The position numbers and the translations under genes are program-made. Shown in pieces: positions 35,494 to 44,485 of a DNA stretch of 64,000 nucleotides (position 1 is its first letter; each line of letters begins with the position of its first letter). The notes below the pieces were generated by a model, which saw nothing but the letters and a program-made list of their open reading frames with translations, ran no database searches and was not told the origin of the DNA. Origin of the DNA: JAOUFP01 sp963801505 (GTDB lineage: Bacteria; Nitrospirota; Thermodesulfovibrionia; Thermodesulfovibrionales; UBA6898). The stretch spans positions 62,001-126,000 of the forward strand of contig CAWDEY010000009.1 of NCBI GenBank assembly GCA_963801505.1. The letters are read 5' to 3'.

Positions 35494-36016
35494 TCTCCCC
35501 ACTATTCTGACCTTAAGCAGAATTGTCCTGATCCCCTTTTTTGTGCTTTCCGTTTATCAGCATCCGGTCCTCGGGGCGCTGATATTCAGCATCGCCTCTA
35601 TTACAGATTTCCTTGACGGTTATCTGGCCAGACGTTCGGGACAGGTAACGACATTTGGAATAATCATGGACCCCCTGGCTGACAAGTTTCTGGTCGTATC
35701 AGCACTGATAGTCCTTGTTGATATGGAAAGGCTCTCGGCTTTTATCGCAATAATATTAATAGTGAGGGAATTTCTCGTGACCGGGCTGAGGGTCGTGGCC
35801 CTTTCAAAGGATATCGTAATACCTGCAGAGATGGGTGGAAAACTCAAGACAACGGCCCAGATAACCTCCATACTCTGCCTGATTCTTGTCGGTACTGTTT
35901 TTGACAATTTTCCGGTAGATCTTTATGACATAGGGCTTGGCTTTGTCTGGATAGCAGTGGTGCTTTCAGTCACCTCAGGTGTACAGTACACCATCTCTTT
36001 TTGGAAGAAGATTTGA
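35474..36016 (+). CDS. pgsA: CDP-diacylglycerol-glycerol-3-phosphate phosphatidyltransferase
   Basis: 180 residues. Membrane enzyme that makes phosphatidylglycerol-phosphate. The CDP-alcohol phosphatidyltransferase motif is DGYLARRSGQVTTFGIIMDP and LAD (D-G-x2-A-R-x8-G-x3-D-x3-D), all catalytic residues present. Several membrane spans follow. The start lies inside kdsC and the stop inside plsY, so translation is coupled along the operon. Confidence 0.93.
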   Translation: MTTLKFNLPTILTLSRIVLIPFFVLSVYQHPVLGALIFSIASITDFLDGYLARRSGQVTTFGIIMDPLADKFLVVSALIVLVDMERLSAFIAIILIVREFLVTGLRVVALSKDIVIPAEMGGKLKTTAQITSILCLILVGTVFDNFPVDLYDIGLGFVWIAVVLSVTSGVQYTISFWKKI

Positions 36017-36597
36017 AGGTCATACTCCTCTCGATCGTGGCATTCTTTATCGGGTCCGTGCCCACCGGGATTCTTATCGCCAAAAGCAGGGGGATAGACC
36101 TGAAACAAAAAGGCAGCGGCAATATAGGAGCAACCAATGTGCTGCGGACTACCGGCAAATGGCCTGCCGTTGTAACCCTTTTGGGGGATGCCCTGAAGGG
36201 TGCTGCAGCTGTATTGCTCGCAAGGCATTTCGGGGCTGGTGTTTTGTATGAAGGGGTGATCGGGATATTTTCGATACTTGGACACAATTTTTCCGTATTC
36301 ATGAAGTTTAAAGGCGGCAAGGGTGTAGCAACAAGTCTTGGCGTTCTGGGCATCTATTCTCCTTATGCAGCTCTTTTTACTGTTATTTTATGGCTGGTGA
36401 CTGTTTTAACAACAAAATACTCCTCCCTTGGGGCCCTGGTTTCTTTTGGTTTTTTGCCTGTAATTATGATATTGTTTGATACAGGGGAAAAGTTCCCCAT
36501 AGCATTGACTATAACTCTTATGATTTTTATAAGGCACAGGGAAAACATATCCCGTCTTGCAAAGGGAACAGAACCGAAGGTCGGAAAAAAGATATGA
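36001..36597 (+). CDS. plsY: Acyl-phosphate:glycerol-3-phosphate acyltransferase
   Basis: 198 residues with about five membrane spans. The first committed phospholipid acyl transfer. Motifs SVPTGILIAK, KGSGNIGATNVLRTTGK, ILGHNFSVFMKFKGGKGVAT and RHRENISRL are intact. The start is TTG at 36001 (another TTG at 36013), both within the end of pgsA. It overlaps the next gene by four bases. Together with pgsA it gives a phospholipid block inside the Kdo operon. Confidence 0.94.
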   Translation: MEEDLKVILLSIVAFFIGSVPTGILIAKSRGIDLKQKGSGNIGATNVLRTTGKWPAVVTLLGDALKGAAAVLLARHFGAGVLYEGVIGIFSILGHNFSVFMKFKGGKGVATSLGVLGIYSPYAALFTVILWLVTVLTTKYSSLGALVSFGFLPVIMILFDTGEKFPIALTITLMIFIRHRENISRLAKGTEPKVGKKI

Positions 36598-38264
36598 AAC
36601 GCCTTATTATTATAATATTGCTCTGTCTGGTAACTTTGCCGGTTATCAGTTCTGGCGAGGACCTTCGCGAAACCAGGCTAAACAGGGGCCTCAGGAGCAC
36701 AGAGGCCTATTCATACCTGTTAATTGAAAAAGCACATAAAAAAAGGGCAGAAGCAGTCCCACTGCTCAATGAGGCTGCAAAAAGCTCCCCTGACCTGCCG
36801 GCTGTTTATTTTGAGCTGGCAAAAACAAGCTTTTCACTCTCATCTTCCGGAATATTCAAAAGCGTTACATATATAGTTGAAGGCATAGACGCCTACTCAA
36901 GGAATTTCTGGTCTGCCTTCACCCTGGCCGGCAGTTTATTGTTTAGTCTGGTTATTTCTTTTGTGTTTGTGGCGGCGATAATAGTTGTTATAAGATTCCC
37001 GGGTGATATACAGCTGTTTGTCCACGATATCACAGAGGCGAAATATCTTCTTTTTATGCTTGTTCTGCTTGTGGTCATATCGATCATAAGCCCGCTTTTG
37101 TTCCTTGCGGGAATGCTGGTATTGTTTGGCATGTATATGAGAAGGATCGACCGCATAGTCGTTTATCTTTTTTTGGCGTTCCTTGTTTTTTCTCCTCTGT
37201 TTTTCAAGGCTGGTTCCATGTTCGTAAATGCACTATCTTCGCCTCAGATGAAGGCCATCGTTGATGTCAATGAGTCAAAAGAAAACAAGTACGCCCTCAC
37301 AGCATTAAAAAATGCCGATGGTTCTGCATCGCTTTTTTCATATGGACTTGCACTTAAGCGTGAGGGACGATACGATGAGGCTGTTTCAGTATATCAAAGA
37401 CTGCTCCAGGAAAGACCTGATCCGAGGGTTTATGTAAATCTTGGCAACTGTTACGCAGGATTGAACAATACAGAGAAGGCCATCACTTATTACCTGAAGG
37501 CCATAGAGATTAAACCTCTTGCTTCTGCCTATTATAATCTCTCCCAGATATCGAGAGAGAACCTTGATTTTACGAAGGGTAACGAATATTTCAAACTGGC
37601 TCTTGAAATTAACAGGGATGCTGTTTCTGATTTCAGATCGATTTACAGCAGAAACTCAAACAGGTTTGTTGTGGATGAAACACTTTCTTCTGCAGAACTA
37701 TGGCGGCTTGCCATGGATAATAAGGGGAAAACGTATGTTTTTCGTTCCTCTGTCCTGCCTCCATCCTTTATTTCAGGCGCTGCAATCATACTGATCTTCC
37801 TTTACTTTCTCCTGAACAAAGTCGTAAGGAGCAAGGCTTATCGATGCAGACGATGCAGCACCATACTTTGCCCCCGGTGCGAAAAGCAGCTCACGTGGGG
37901 AAAGATGTGTCATAAGTGTTACGCGTCCATAGTGAAAATGGATGAGCTCGAAGCAAAGGAAAGGGTCTCTAAACTCCTCTCTATCTATGAGCACCAGAAG
38001 AAACGCAGGAATATAATGAAAATTCTTTCTTTTCTTATGCCAGGCGTTTCTCAGATTTATGCAGGGAAGATATTGGCAGGGGTTTTGTTTCTCTGGCCTT
38101 TTCTGTTTTTCCTTTTTATTCCTGTGACAAACACCATATTAGCAGGGGCAGGTTTACTATTCGCACACAGTTTTTTTACTTGGGCCGCAATCTTTTTTGC
38201 GACTCTAATATATGTTATTTGTAATATTCTAACAATGGAGAGGATAAAAAAGGGATGGCTTTAG
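36594..38264 (+). CDS. Membrane TPR protein with a double zinc ribbon
   Basis: 556 residues. Signal/anchor MKRLIIIILLCLVTLPVISS, then a predicted periplasmic helical stretch. Membrane spans at about 110-220 (FVFVAAIIVVIRF, LLVVISIISPLLFLAGMLVL). TPR motifs at about 245-335 (ALKREGRYDEAVSVYQRLLQ, CYAGLNNTEKAITYYLKAIE). Then a span, a double CxxC zinc ribbon (CRRCSTILCPRCEKQ and CHKCY) near 415-440, and three more spans at the C-terminus. Unknown function; the gene overlaps the DUF4388 gene by 10 bases, so the two products probably work together. Confidence 0.75.
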   Translation: MKRLIIIILLCLVTLPVISSGEDLRETRLNRGLRSTEAYSYLLIEKAHKKRAEAVPLLNEAAKSSPDLPAVYFELAKTSFSLSSSGIFKSVTYIVEGIDAYSRNFWSAFTLAGSLLFSLVISFVFVAAIIVVIRFPGDIQLFVHDITEAKYLLFMLVLLVVISIISPLLFLAGMLVLFGMYMRRIDRIVVYLFLAFLVFSPLFFKAGSMFVNALSSPQMKAIVDVNESKENKYALTALKNADGSASLFSYGLALKREGRYDEAVSVYQRLLQERPDPRVYVNLGNCYAGLNNTEKAITYYLKAIEIKPLASAYYNLSQISRENLDFTKGNEYFKLALEINRDAVSDFRSIYSRNSNRFVVDETLSSAELWRLAMDNKGKTYVFRSSVLPPSFISGAAIILIFLYFLLNKVVRSKAYRCRRCSTILCPRCEKQLTWGKMCHKCYASIVKMDELEAKERVSKLLSIYEHQKKRRNIMKILSFLMPGVSQIYAGKILAGVLFLWPFLFFLFIPVTNTILAGAGLLFAHSFFTWAAIFFATLIYVICNILTMERIKKGWL

Positions 38265-39304
38265 AAGGGTCTTTAACAGATTTCGGACTTGCAGATATCC
38301 TTCAGCTTATCTATTTCCAGCACAAAACAGGTGTTTTGAAGCTTGAGGGTAAAACAGACAAGGTAAGTCTCCTGTTTATCGATGGGAATATCGGGGGCGC
38401 TGAGTCCAAAAGGCGGAATGAAGACAACCGCCTGGGGAAAATTCTGCTCAAAAAAGGGCATTTAAAAGAAGAGGACCTGGACGCAGCCCTTCAGGAACAG
38501 CTCAAGACAGGCGCCAGGCTAAGAAATATATTGCTAAAAATGGATCTTGTTGAAAAAGAAGTAATAAAGGATGTGCTGCAAGGTCAAATAACAGAGATTA
38601 TAATACAGCTTTTTGGCTGGCAGCAGGGCACCTACGAATTTGCAGCACAAGATGTTGCCCGCGACAAGGAGTTCCCTTTTGCACTGGATACCCAGCATCT
38701 GCTTATGGAAGGCCTGAGAATTGTTGATGAGTGGTCTGTCATTCAGGGCAAGATCACCCTCGAGAGCCTGTTCAGCAAACGGATTGATTCCCCTGAAACA
38801 CTTACAGAACAGGAGAGGGAGATCTTTAATTATGTTGACGGTGAGAATGACGTAAGCACCATAATAGATCTCAGCGGACAGGACAACTTTGAGGTCTCTA
38901 AGACTCTCCTGTCCCTGCTTGATAAGGGTTTTATAAAAACAACAGAAGCTGCTCCGGTAATAACTGAAGAGCATGCAGTGGCTAACAAACCGTCACTTGC
39001 TTTTTTAACATATCTGCCTTGCCTTGCGGTCATTCTCTCACTTTTTTGCTCACTGGGAGGCCTTTATATCCATAAAGGCGGGGATTTTAAAAACTTCAGC
39101 GCATCTAAAGAGATCGATGAACTCAGGGTAAAGATAGAGGCCTTCCAGCTTGAACATTCCGCGTACCCGTCGACCCTTGATAAGATAACACGGTCAAAAG
39201 ATGCATGGGGCCGCCCATATATTTACAAGACCAAAGATGGTTCATTCTATATCGCCAGTGCCGGAGCTGATGGAGTAGAAGGCACAAAAGACGATATTTA
39301 TTGA
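38255..39304 (+). CDS. DUF4388 protein with a pseudopilin-like C-terminus
   Basis: 349 residues. The N-terminus MALEGSLTDFGLADILQLIY is the DUF4388/PATAN domain found in gliding and signalling proteins of delta-type bacteria. A second helical region (ILLKKGHLKEEDLDAALQEQ) resembles the GspE/MshE N-terminal domain. One membrane span at about 247-268. The C-terminus (DAWGRPYIYKTKDGSFYIAS, then ADGVEGTKDDIY) is the GspG-like pseudopilin end outside the cytosol. An adaptor joining cytosolic and periplasmic parts is inferred. Overlaps queC by four bases. Confidence 0.75.
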   Translation: MALEGSLTDFGLADILQLIYFQHKTGVLKLEGKTDKVSLLFIDGNIGGAESKRRNEDNRLGKILLKKGHLKEEDLDAALQEQLKTGARLRNILLKMDLVEKEVIKDVLQGQITEIIIQLFGWQQGTYEFAAQDVARDKEFPFALDTQHLLMEGLRIVDEWSVIQGKITLESLFSKRIDSPETLTEQEREIFNYVDGENDVSTIIDLSGQDNFEVSKTLLSLLDKGFIKTTEAAPVITEEHAVANKPSLAFLTYLPCLAVILSLFCSLGGLYIHKGGDFKNFSASKEIDELRVKIEAFQLEHSAYPSTLDKITRSKDAWGRPYIYKTKDGSFYIASAGADGVEGTKDDIY

Positions 39305-40155
39305 TGATGGCCTCTGAGAGTCCTGGCAAGGCGGTAGTGCTCCTCAGCGGAGGGGTGGATTCCGCTACCACTCTGGCTATTGTCCGCGCAGAGGGCAAAG
39401 AACTTTATGCCCTCAGCTTTGACTATGGTCAAAGACACCAAAGAGAGCTGGAATCAGCAAAAATGATTGCGGCCTGTTTTGAGGTCAAAAAGCATCTTAT
39501 CGTAAACTTTAATCTCAGGGATATAGGAGGTTCAGCATTGACATCGGAAACTGAGGTGCCTAAAGCTGGGGTTAGTGAAGAGGGGATTAGGGACCAGGGA
39601 TTAGGGCTTGGTGGAGAAAATCTAAAACTCCAAACCCCAAACCACAAACCCCATACCCCGATTCCTATTACCTACGTGCCTGCCCGCAACACCATATTTC
39701 TCTCCTTTGCGCTGGCCTGGGCAGAAGTTATAGAGGCTGAATATATTTATATCGGGGCTAATGCGGTTGACTACAGCGGCTATCCTGACTGCAGACCCGA
39801 GTACCTGCGATCATTTGAAACAATGGCAAACCTTGCGACCAGGGCTTCGGTAGAGGGAAAGATGAAGTTTTCGATTGCCGCGCCGCTTCTTTTCATGAGT
39901 AAGTCCGAGATAATAAAGACCGGCCTTAGTCACGGACTTGACTATTCGCTGACCTGGAGCTGCTATGACCCACAGCCTGCTAAAGCAGGAGTTCAAGGTT
40001 CAAAGTTTAAAGTTGAAAGTTACAAAGAAGAAAACACCAATCACCAATCGCCAATCACCAATCACCGTTTTGTTCCGTGCGGTTTGTGTGATAGCTGCAG
40101 AATCAGAGAAAAGGGGTTCAGGGAGGCGGGCCTAAGGGACCCGTTGATTTTATAA
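39301..40155 (+). CDS. queC: 7-cyano-7-deazaguanine synthase QueC with two inserts
   Basis: 284 residues against about 225 normally. It makes preQ0 for queuosine. The N-type ATP motif SGGVDSATTLAIV is near residue 15, with ITYVPARNTIFLSFALAWAE and DYSGYPDCRPEYLRSFE typical. Two low-complexity inserts explain the extra length: about 90-121 (SEEGIRDQGLGLGGENL...) and about 227-256 (QGSKFKVESYKEENTNHQSP...). The second lies between zinc ligand Cys of WSCYDP and the CGLCDSC trio. Both keep the frame, so the protein may still fold with two loops. Confidence 0.9.
   Translation: MMMASESPGKAVVLLSGGVDSATTLAIVRAEGKELYALSFDYGQRHQRELESAKMIAACFEVKKHLIVNFNLRDIGGSALTSETEVPKAGVSEEGIRDQGLGLGGENLKLQTPNHKPHTPIPITYVPARNTIFLSFALAWAEVIEAEYIYIGANAVDYSGYPDCRPEYLRSFETMANLATRASVEGKMKFSIAAPLLFMSKSEIIKTGLSHGLDYSLTWSCYDPQPAKAGVQGSKFKVESYKEENTNHQSPITNHRFVPCGLCDSCRIREKGFREAGLRDPLIL
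39567..39662 (+). repeat. R4 in-frame insert 1 in queC
   Basis: ctggggttagtgaagagggg, attagggaccagggattagg and then caaaccccaaaccacaaacc: G-rich units followed by the C-rich complement, like the kdsB insert. About 96 nt, a multiple of three. Confidence 0.8.
39980..40067 (+). repeat. R4 in-frame insert 2 in queC
   Basis: gttcaaggttcaaagtttaa followed by four caccaatc/gccaatc units. A different sub-type from insert 1 but in the same low-complexity style; frame preserved. Confidence 0.78.
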
Positions 40156-40192
40156 CCTATAAAAAATCTTTAATCTTTGGAGGAGGGATATT

Positions 40193-40471
40193 ATGGAAGA
40201 AAGGCTTTCCCATGAAGAGTTTGTGAAAAAAGCAATAGTCAGCTTGAGAAAAGACGGGTACAAGGGGATTCATACGGTATATTCCGGATTTAACGAAGCC
40301 TTCAAGAAGTATTTTCCGGGAGATAACCCCATTGAAGTAACAAATGGTCTTGCAAAGGAAGGGAAAATAGCTATCAGGCCTGTCAAGGGGGGCGTAATGC
40401 TTTATCTTCCGGAAGAAGCACCAGGGGCAAGCACTGCAGAAGAAACTCTGAAGAAGATGGGCCTGTCTTGA
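40193..40471 (+). CDS. Small conserved-looking protein upstream of selA
   Basis: 92 residues. MEERLSHEEFVKKAIVSLRK then YSGFNEAFKKYFPGDNPIEV and LAKEGKIAIRPVKGGVMLYL looks like three helices and a beta-wing, so a winged-helix fold is plausible, but I recognise no family. Excellent ribosome site (GGAGGAGGG). Its TGA overlaps the TTG start of selA (cttga), so it is translationally coupled to selenocysteine synthase; whether it has a role there is open. Confidence 0.65.
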   Translation: MEERLSHEEFVKKAIVSLRKDGYKGIHTVYSGFNEAFKKYFPGDNPIEVTNGLAKEGKIAIRPVKGGVMLYLPEEAPGASTAEETLKKMGLS

Positions 40472-41874
40472 AAAAAATCCCCGATGAAAAACAGAAAGCC
40501 CTTTCCGGGATACCGTCTGTTGATGAACTGCTCAAGAGTCCCCAAGGCACTCAGTGGGTCTTTGCTTTCCCAAGAAAGATAGTCATCCAGTCGATAAGGA
40601 CTGTCTTAGAGTCAGTAAGGTCGAAAATCCTTGCAGGACAAACCTCGGATATCTCCCTGGCTACAATCTCCGCGTGCATTGAAGCAGAGATAAAAAAACT
40701 TTCTTCATACAGTCTTTTGCCTCTCATTAATGCTACGGGCATTGTTTTGCATACTAACCTGGGACGCGCGGTGCTCTCTGAAAAGGCCCTCGAAAATATT
40801 TATGTGACAGGCAGGGGATATTCCAATGTGGAATATGATCTTGAGACAGGAAAGAGGGGAAAGAGGCATGTCCATACCAGGGGTCTCCTCAGGCAGATTA
40901 CCGGCGCTGAAGATGCCCTGATCGTAAATAACAATGCAGCGGCGGTCCTGCTCTGTCTAAATACAATGGCAAAAGACAGGGAGGTCATTGTCTCAAGGAG
41001 CGAGCTTGTTGAGATCGGCGGTTCCTTCAGGGTCCCCGATGTAATGACCGCCAGTAATGCGGTCTTGCGGGAGGTTGGGACAACGAACAAGACCCATCTG
41101 CATGATTACTCTAATGCTTTAAATGACAGCACTGCATTGCTGCTTAAGGTCCACCAGTCGAACTATCAGATAATAGGGTTTACCGCTGAGGTCAGGATAG
41201 ATGAACTTGTCCTGCTGGGAAGGAAGCATAAGGTCCCTGTGATGTTTGACCTCGGAAGCGGGTGTCTTGTGGACCTCAAGCCTTACGGAATACATTCAGA
41301 ACCAACAGTCCAGGAGATAATAAAGGCAGGGGTCGACTTAGTTTCCTTCAGCGGTGATAAGCTCCTGGGGGGGCCTCAAGGAGGCATTATTGTTGGCAAA
41401 AAGAAATATATAGACAGAATACAGAAGAACCCGCTTGCGCGCGCCTTGCGGGTTGACAAAATGACTATAGCTGCTTTTGAAGCGACCCTCATGGCATACA
41501 TGGACCCTGCAGGCGCGAAGCATACTATACCGGTGCTGCAGATGCTCTTGCAGTCTTCTGATGAGATAAAGCAGCGCGCAAAAAAGATAGCTTCAGCTCT
41601 CAAAAAGACAGCCAAAACAACTGACATCAGTGTTATTCCTGATATGTCAAAGGCAGGAGGCGGTTCGCTGCCTGATAAGGAATTTCAGACCTTTGCGGTA
41701 CAGATCAGGCCTGGGATGATATCCGTAAACGAACTGGAAAAAAGACTCAGGCATGCCTCTCCCCCTGTTATAGCAAGAATAAGGGGAAATGCAATGCTGA
41801 TTGACGCCAGGACTATCAGGCCTCACGAAATAAAAGACCTTGTCAGAGTAGTGGCAGCAGCATTAGCAGCCTGA
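40468..41874 (+). CDS. selA: L-seryl-tRNA(Sec) selenium transferase
   Basis: 468 residues, full length. PLP enzyme that converts Ser-tRNA(Sec) to Sec-tRNA(Sec) with selenophosphate. The N-terminus DEKQKALSGIPSVDELLKSP is the tRNA-binding helix region. NATGIVLHTNLGRAVLSEKA and the PLP lysine in SFSGDKLLGGPQGGIIVGKK are standard. TTG start overlapping the upstream stop. It implies the organism makes selenoproteins. selB, selD and selC are not in the window and no in-frame UGA gene was recognised. Confidence 0.95.
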   Translation: MKKIPDEKQKALSGIPSVDELLKSPQGTQWVFAFPRKIVIQSIRTVLESVRSKILAGQTSDISLATISACIEAEIKKLSSYSLLPLINATGIVLHTNLGRAVLSEKALENIYVTGRGYSNVEYDLETGKRGKRHVHTRGLLRQITGAEDALIVNNNAAAVLLCLNTMAKDREVIVSRSELVEIGGSFRVPDVMTASNAVLREVGTTNKTHLHDYSNALNDSTALLLKVHQSNYQIIGFTAEVRIDELVLLGRKHKVPVMFDLGSGCLVDLKPYGIHSEPTVQEIIKAGVDLVSFSGDKLLGGPQGGIIVGKKKYIDRIQKNPLARALRVDKMTIAAFEATLMAYMDPAGAKHTIPVLQMLLQSSDEIKQRAKKIASALKKTAKTTDISVIPDMSKAGGGSLPDKEFQTFAVQIRPGMISVNELEKRLRHASPPVIARIRGNAMLIDARTIRPHEIKDLVRVVAAALAA

Positions 41875-42048
41875 CTAATATTTAGTCTCTCTAGTATTTA
41901 ATCTTCTTACTTCCCTTTGTCAAATAGGACGAGGGGAGGTTCCAGAAAAATCTTCAACTCATAAGTAAAGCCTTACCGGGCAGACATGAATTTACTTTTC
42001 AGGCCCGGGATATTTTGTTACAATAAACAAAAACATCGAGGTAAGAAA

Positions 42049-42582
42049 ATGAAAAAACTAATTATTGTAAGTGTTTTGCTCATTTTTACAGTTTTCGGTT
42101 GTCAGAAAAAGGAAGAGCCGAAACCAAAGTATGACTTCCCTTCAGGGTCTGGCGGGGCTATTCAGTCAATGGATCAGGTGAAAATGCTCAAAGATGCTGT
42201 TGCAAAAGACCCGAAAAATATGGATGCATGGATAAATCTGGGCAACATGCTGATGGACTCATCAAGGTTCAGCGAGGCTGCTGATGCCTATGAAAAGGCC
42301 TTGGCCATGGATCCAAAGAATGTTGACGTCAGGGTTGATATGGGCACGTGCTACAGGAATTCAGGGAAACCTGATATGGCTGTTAAAGAATACCTCAAGG
42401 CGCTGGAAATGAATCCGAAACATCTGCTTGCGCTCAAGAATTTGGGTATTGTCTATGAGTATGATCTTCGGGACAACAAAGAGGCGGTGAAAGCCTTCGA
42501 AAAGGCGATTGCAGTAGCCCCTAATGACCCCGATGCGGAGCGGCTGAAGCAGGAGATACAGAAACTAAAGGCGGAAAAATAG
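42049..42582 (+). CDS. TPR lipoprotein
   Basis: 177 residues from ATG 42049; an earlier frame to 41986 lacks a ribosome site. A lipobox (LIFTVFGC, Cys about residue 19) predicts a lipid-anchored periplasmic protein. Three TPR units follow: AWINLGNMLMDSSRFSEAAD, VDMGTCYRNSGKPDMAVKEY and ALKNLGIVYEYDLRDNKEAV. This resembles small TPR lipoproteins near outer-membrane assembly or secretion systems. The start is preceded by GAGGTAAG. Ends 110 bp before uvrC. Confidence 0.8.
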   Translation: MKKLIIVSVLLIFTVFGCQKKEEPKPKYDFPSGSGGAIQSMDQVKMLKDAVAKDPKNMDAWINLGNMLMDSSRFSEAADAYEKALAMDPKNVDVRVDMGTCYRNSGKPDMAVKEYLKALEMNPKHLLALKNLGIVYEYDLRDNKEAVKAFEKAIAVAPNDPDAERLKQEIQKLKAEK

Positions 42583-42692
42583 GGCCTGATAAGTGGGAAT
42601 CTTTATGCTCATTGCCGGGCATTGAACATATGCCCGACAATCATGATTTTCCGATGGCAGTTGACCCTGAATGTCAGTAGCGACTTGAAAAT

Positions 42693-44477
42693 ATGAATCT
42701 TCCGGAACTACAGGAAAAGCTCGCGTCTGTTCCCGAAAGACCAGGCGTATACCTTTTTCATGATGAGTTTCATAAAGTCCTTTATGTGGGTAAGGCCAGG
42801 ATATTAAGGAACCGCCTCAGGAGTTATTTTCAGAAATCCACTGTCCTTGATCCCAGAAAATCAGCTATGATGGGCAGCGTCAGAGACTTTGAGTATACTG
42901 TGACCGGCAATGAACTCGAGGCCCTTGTCCTTGAGGCCAACCTCATAAAACAGCACAGACCCCGCTATAACATACTGCTGAGGGATGATAAGAGCTATCC
43001 CTATCTCAAGCTTACAGTGAATGAAAAGTGGCCCCGCCTCCTGGTGGCAAGAAAGATACAGAAAGATGGCGCACGTTATTTTGGCCCTTATGTCCCTTCA
43101 GGCCCCATGTGGGACACCCTTTTTTTTATCAGAAATAATTTCCCGGTCAGGACCTGCAAATATTCACTCGAAAAACGGATGCGACCCTGCATCCAGTATC
43201 AGATCAAGAGGTGTATGGGGCCATGTGCCGGAGAAGTTGACCATAGCGAATATCTCAACATGATTCATGACATCAGTCTTCTGCTTGAAGGTAAAAACAA
43301 AGGTCTTCTGTCGTCGCTTGAAAAAAAGATGCTGACGCTTTCCGGAGAGATGAAGTATGAAGAAGCAGCCCTTGAAAGAGACCGCATAAAGGCCATCAGG
43401 AAAATATCCGAAACCCAGAAAGTGATTGCTCAGGGGCTTGGAGATGTTGATATTATTGGTTTTTTCAAAACCAGGGACATGCTCACCTTTAAAATACTTT
43501 TTTCGCGAAACGGTATTATGATCGGTTCGAGAGACTTTTATTTCAGGGATATAACCGAAGAATCAGATAGTTACCTGCTGAAGAATTTCATGGAACAGTT
43601 TTATGGCAAAGAGATCATACCGCCGCCTGAGGTGATATGCCGGCAACTGCCTGAAGATGCCCAGCTGTTATCTCAGTGGCTGTCGGAAAAACGAGGCGGA
43701 AATGTAAAAATTACTGTTCCGAGACGCGGCATAAAGAGAAAGCTTCTGGAAATGGCTGAGGAAAATGCGAGAGTCCACTCCCTAAGCGCAAGAGATACCG
43801 GGAAGAATCTGGCGCTGAAGGAGCTTGCGGAGAGATTCCATTTCCAAAGGATACCTGAGTCTATCGGCGCCTTCGATATCTCGAACATTTCAGGGGAAAA
43901 TGCAGTAGGAGCTTTTGTCTGCTGGGAACACGGAGAATTTAAAAAGCAGCGCTACCGCCATATAAAGATGGATGCAGTCAGAGGGCCGGATGATTATGCA
44001 ATGATGAAAGAGATGGTTAACCGGACGATCAGCAGCCTGGAAGGAGATTTGCCCGACCTTATAATAATCGACGGAGGCAGGGAGCATCTCGAAACTGCCC
44101 TGACTGTCTTACGTGAAAAACATATCAAAGACAAAGACATAGTCGGACTCGCCAAGGACCCTGACAGGATTTTTTTGAGCGGGCGGAAATCGCCCGTTGA
44201 TCTTGAAGACGGAAAACCGTCGTCTCTTCTTCTGAAAAAAATCAGAGATGAAGTCCACCGGTTCGCTATAAGCTATCACAAGAAACTCCGGTCAAAAAAA
44301 GCCATGGATTCTACTCTTGAAAGGATTTACGGAGTGGGCAGAAAAAGGCGTTTTGAATTACTGAAACATTTTGGTAGTATAGAGGCTATACGACAAACGT
44401 CAATCGAAGAAATAGCTGGGCTGAAAGGTTTCAATATCAAAATAGCTGAAGATATTCTGACAGCATTAAAAAAATAA
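42693..44477 (+). CDS. uvrC: Excinuclease ABC subunit C
   Basis: 594 residues, full length. Makes the dual incisions in nucleotide excision repair. Order: GIY-YIG nuclease (PGVYLFHDEFHKVLYVGKAR), cysteine-rich RTCKYSLEKRMRPCIQYQIK and CMGPCAGEV, UVR motif (LEKKMLTLSGEMKYEEAALE), RNase H-like C-nuclease (IGAFDISNISGENAVGAFVC) and tandem helix-hairpin-helix (FELLKHFGSIEAIRQTSIEE). Everything needed for activity is present. Not in an operon with uvrA/B here. Confidence 0.95.
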   Translation: MNLPELQEKLASVPERPGVYLFHDEFHKVLYVGKARILRNRLRSYFQKSTVLDPRKSAMMGSVRDFEYTVTGNELEALVLEANLIKQHRPRYNILLRDDKSYPYLKLTVNEKWPRLLVARKIQKDGARYFGPYVPSGPMWDTLFFIRNNFPVRTCKYSLEKRMRPCIQYQIKRCMGPCAGEVDHSEYLNMIHDISLLLEGKNKGLLSSLEKKMLTLSGEMKYEEAALERDRIKAIRKISETQKVIAQGLGDVDIIGFFKTRDMLTFKILFSRNGIMIGSRDFYFRDITEESDSYLLKNFMEQFYGKEIIPPPEVICRQLPEDAQLLSQWLSEKRGGNVKITVPRRGIKRKLLEMAEENARVHSLSARDTGKNLALKELAERFHFQRIPESIGAFDISNISGENAVGAFVCWEHGEFKKQRYRHIKMDAVRGPDDYAMMKEMVNRTISSLEGDLPDLIIIDGGREHLETALTVLREKHIKDKDIVGLAKDPDRIFLSGRKSPVDLEDGKPSSLLLKKIRDEVHRFAISYHKKLRSKKAMDSTLERIYGVGRKRRFELLKHFGSIEAIRQTSIEEIAGLKGFNIKIAEDILTALKK

Positions 44478-44485
44478 GAAATAAT

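Noticed and set aside
39567..40067. CRISPR-like array in the repeated queC segments
   Set aside because: Units are not regularly spaced with unique spacers; they are low-complexity repeats inside a coding frame.
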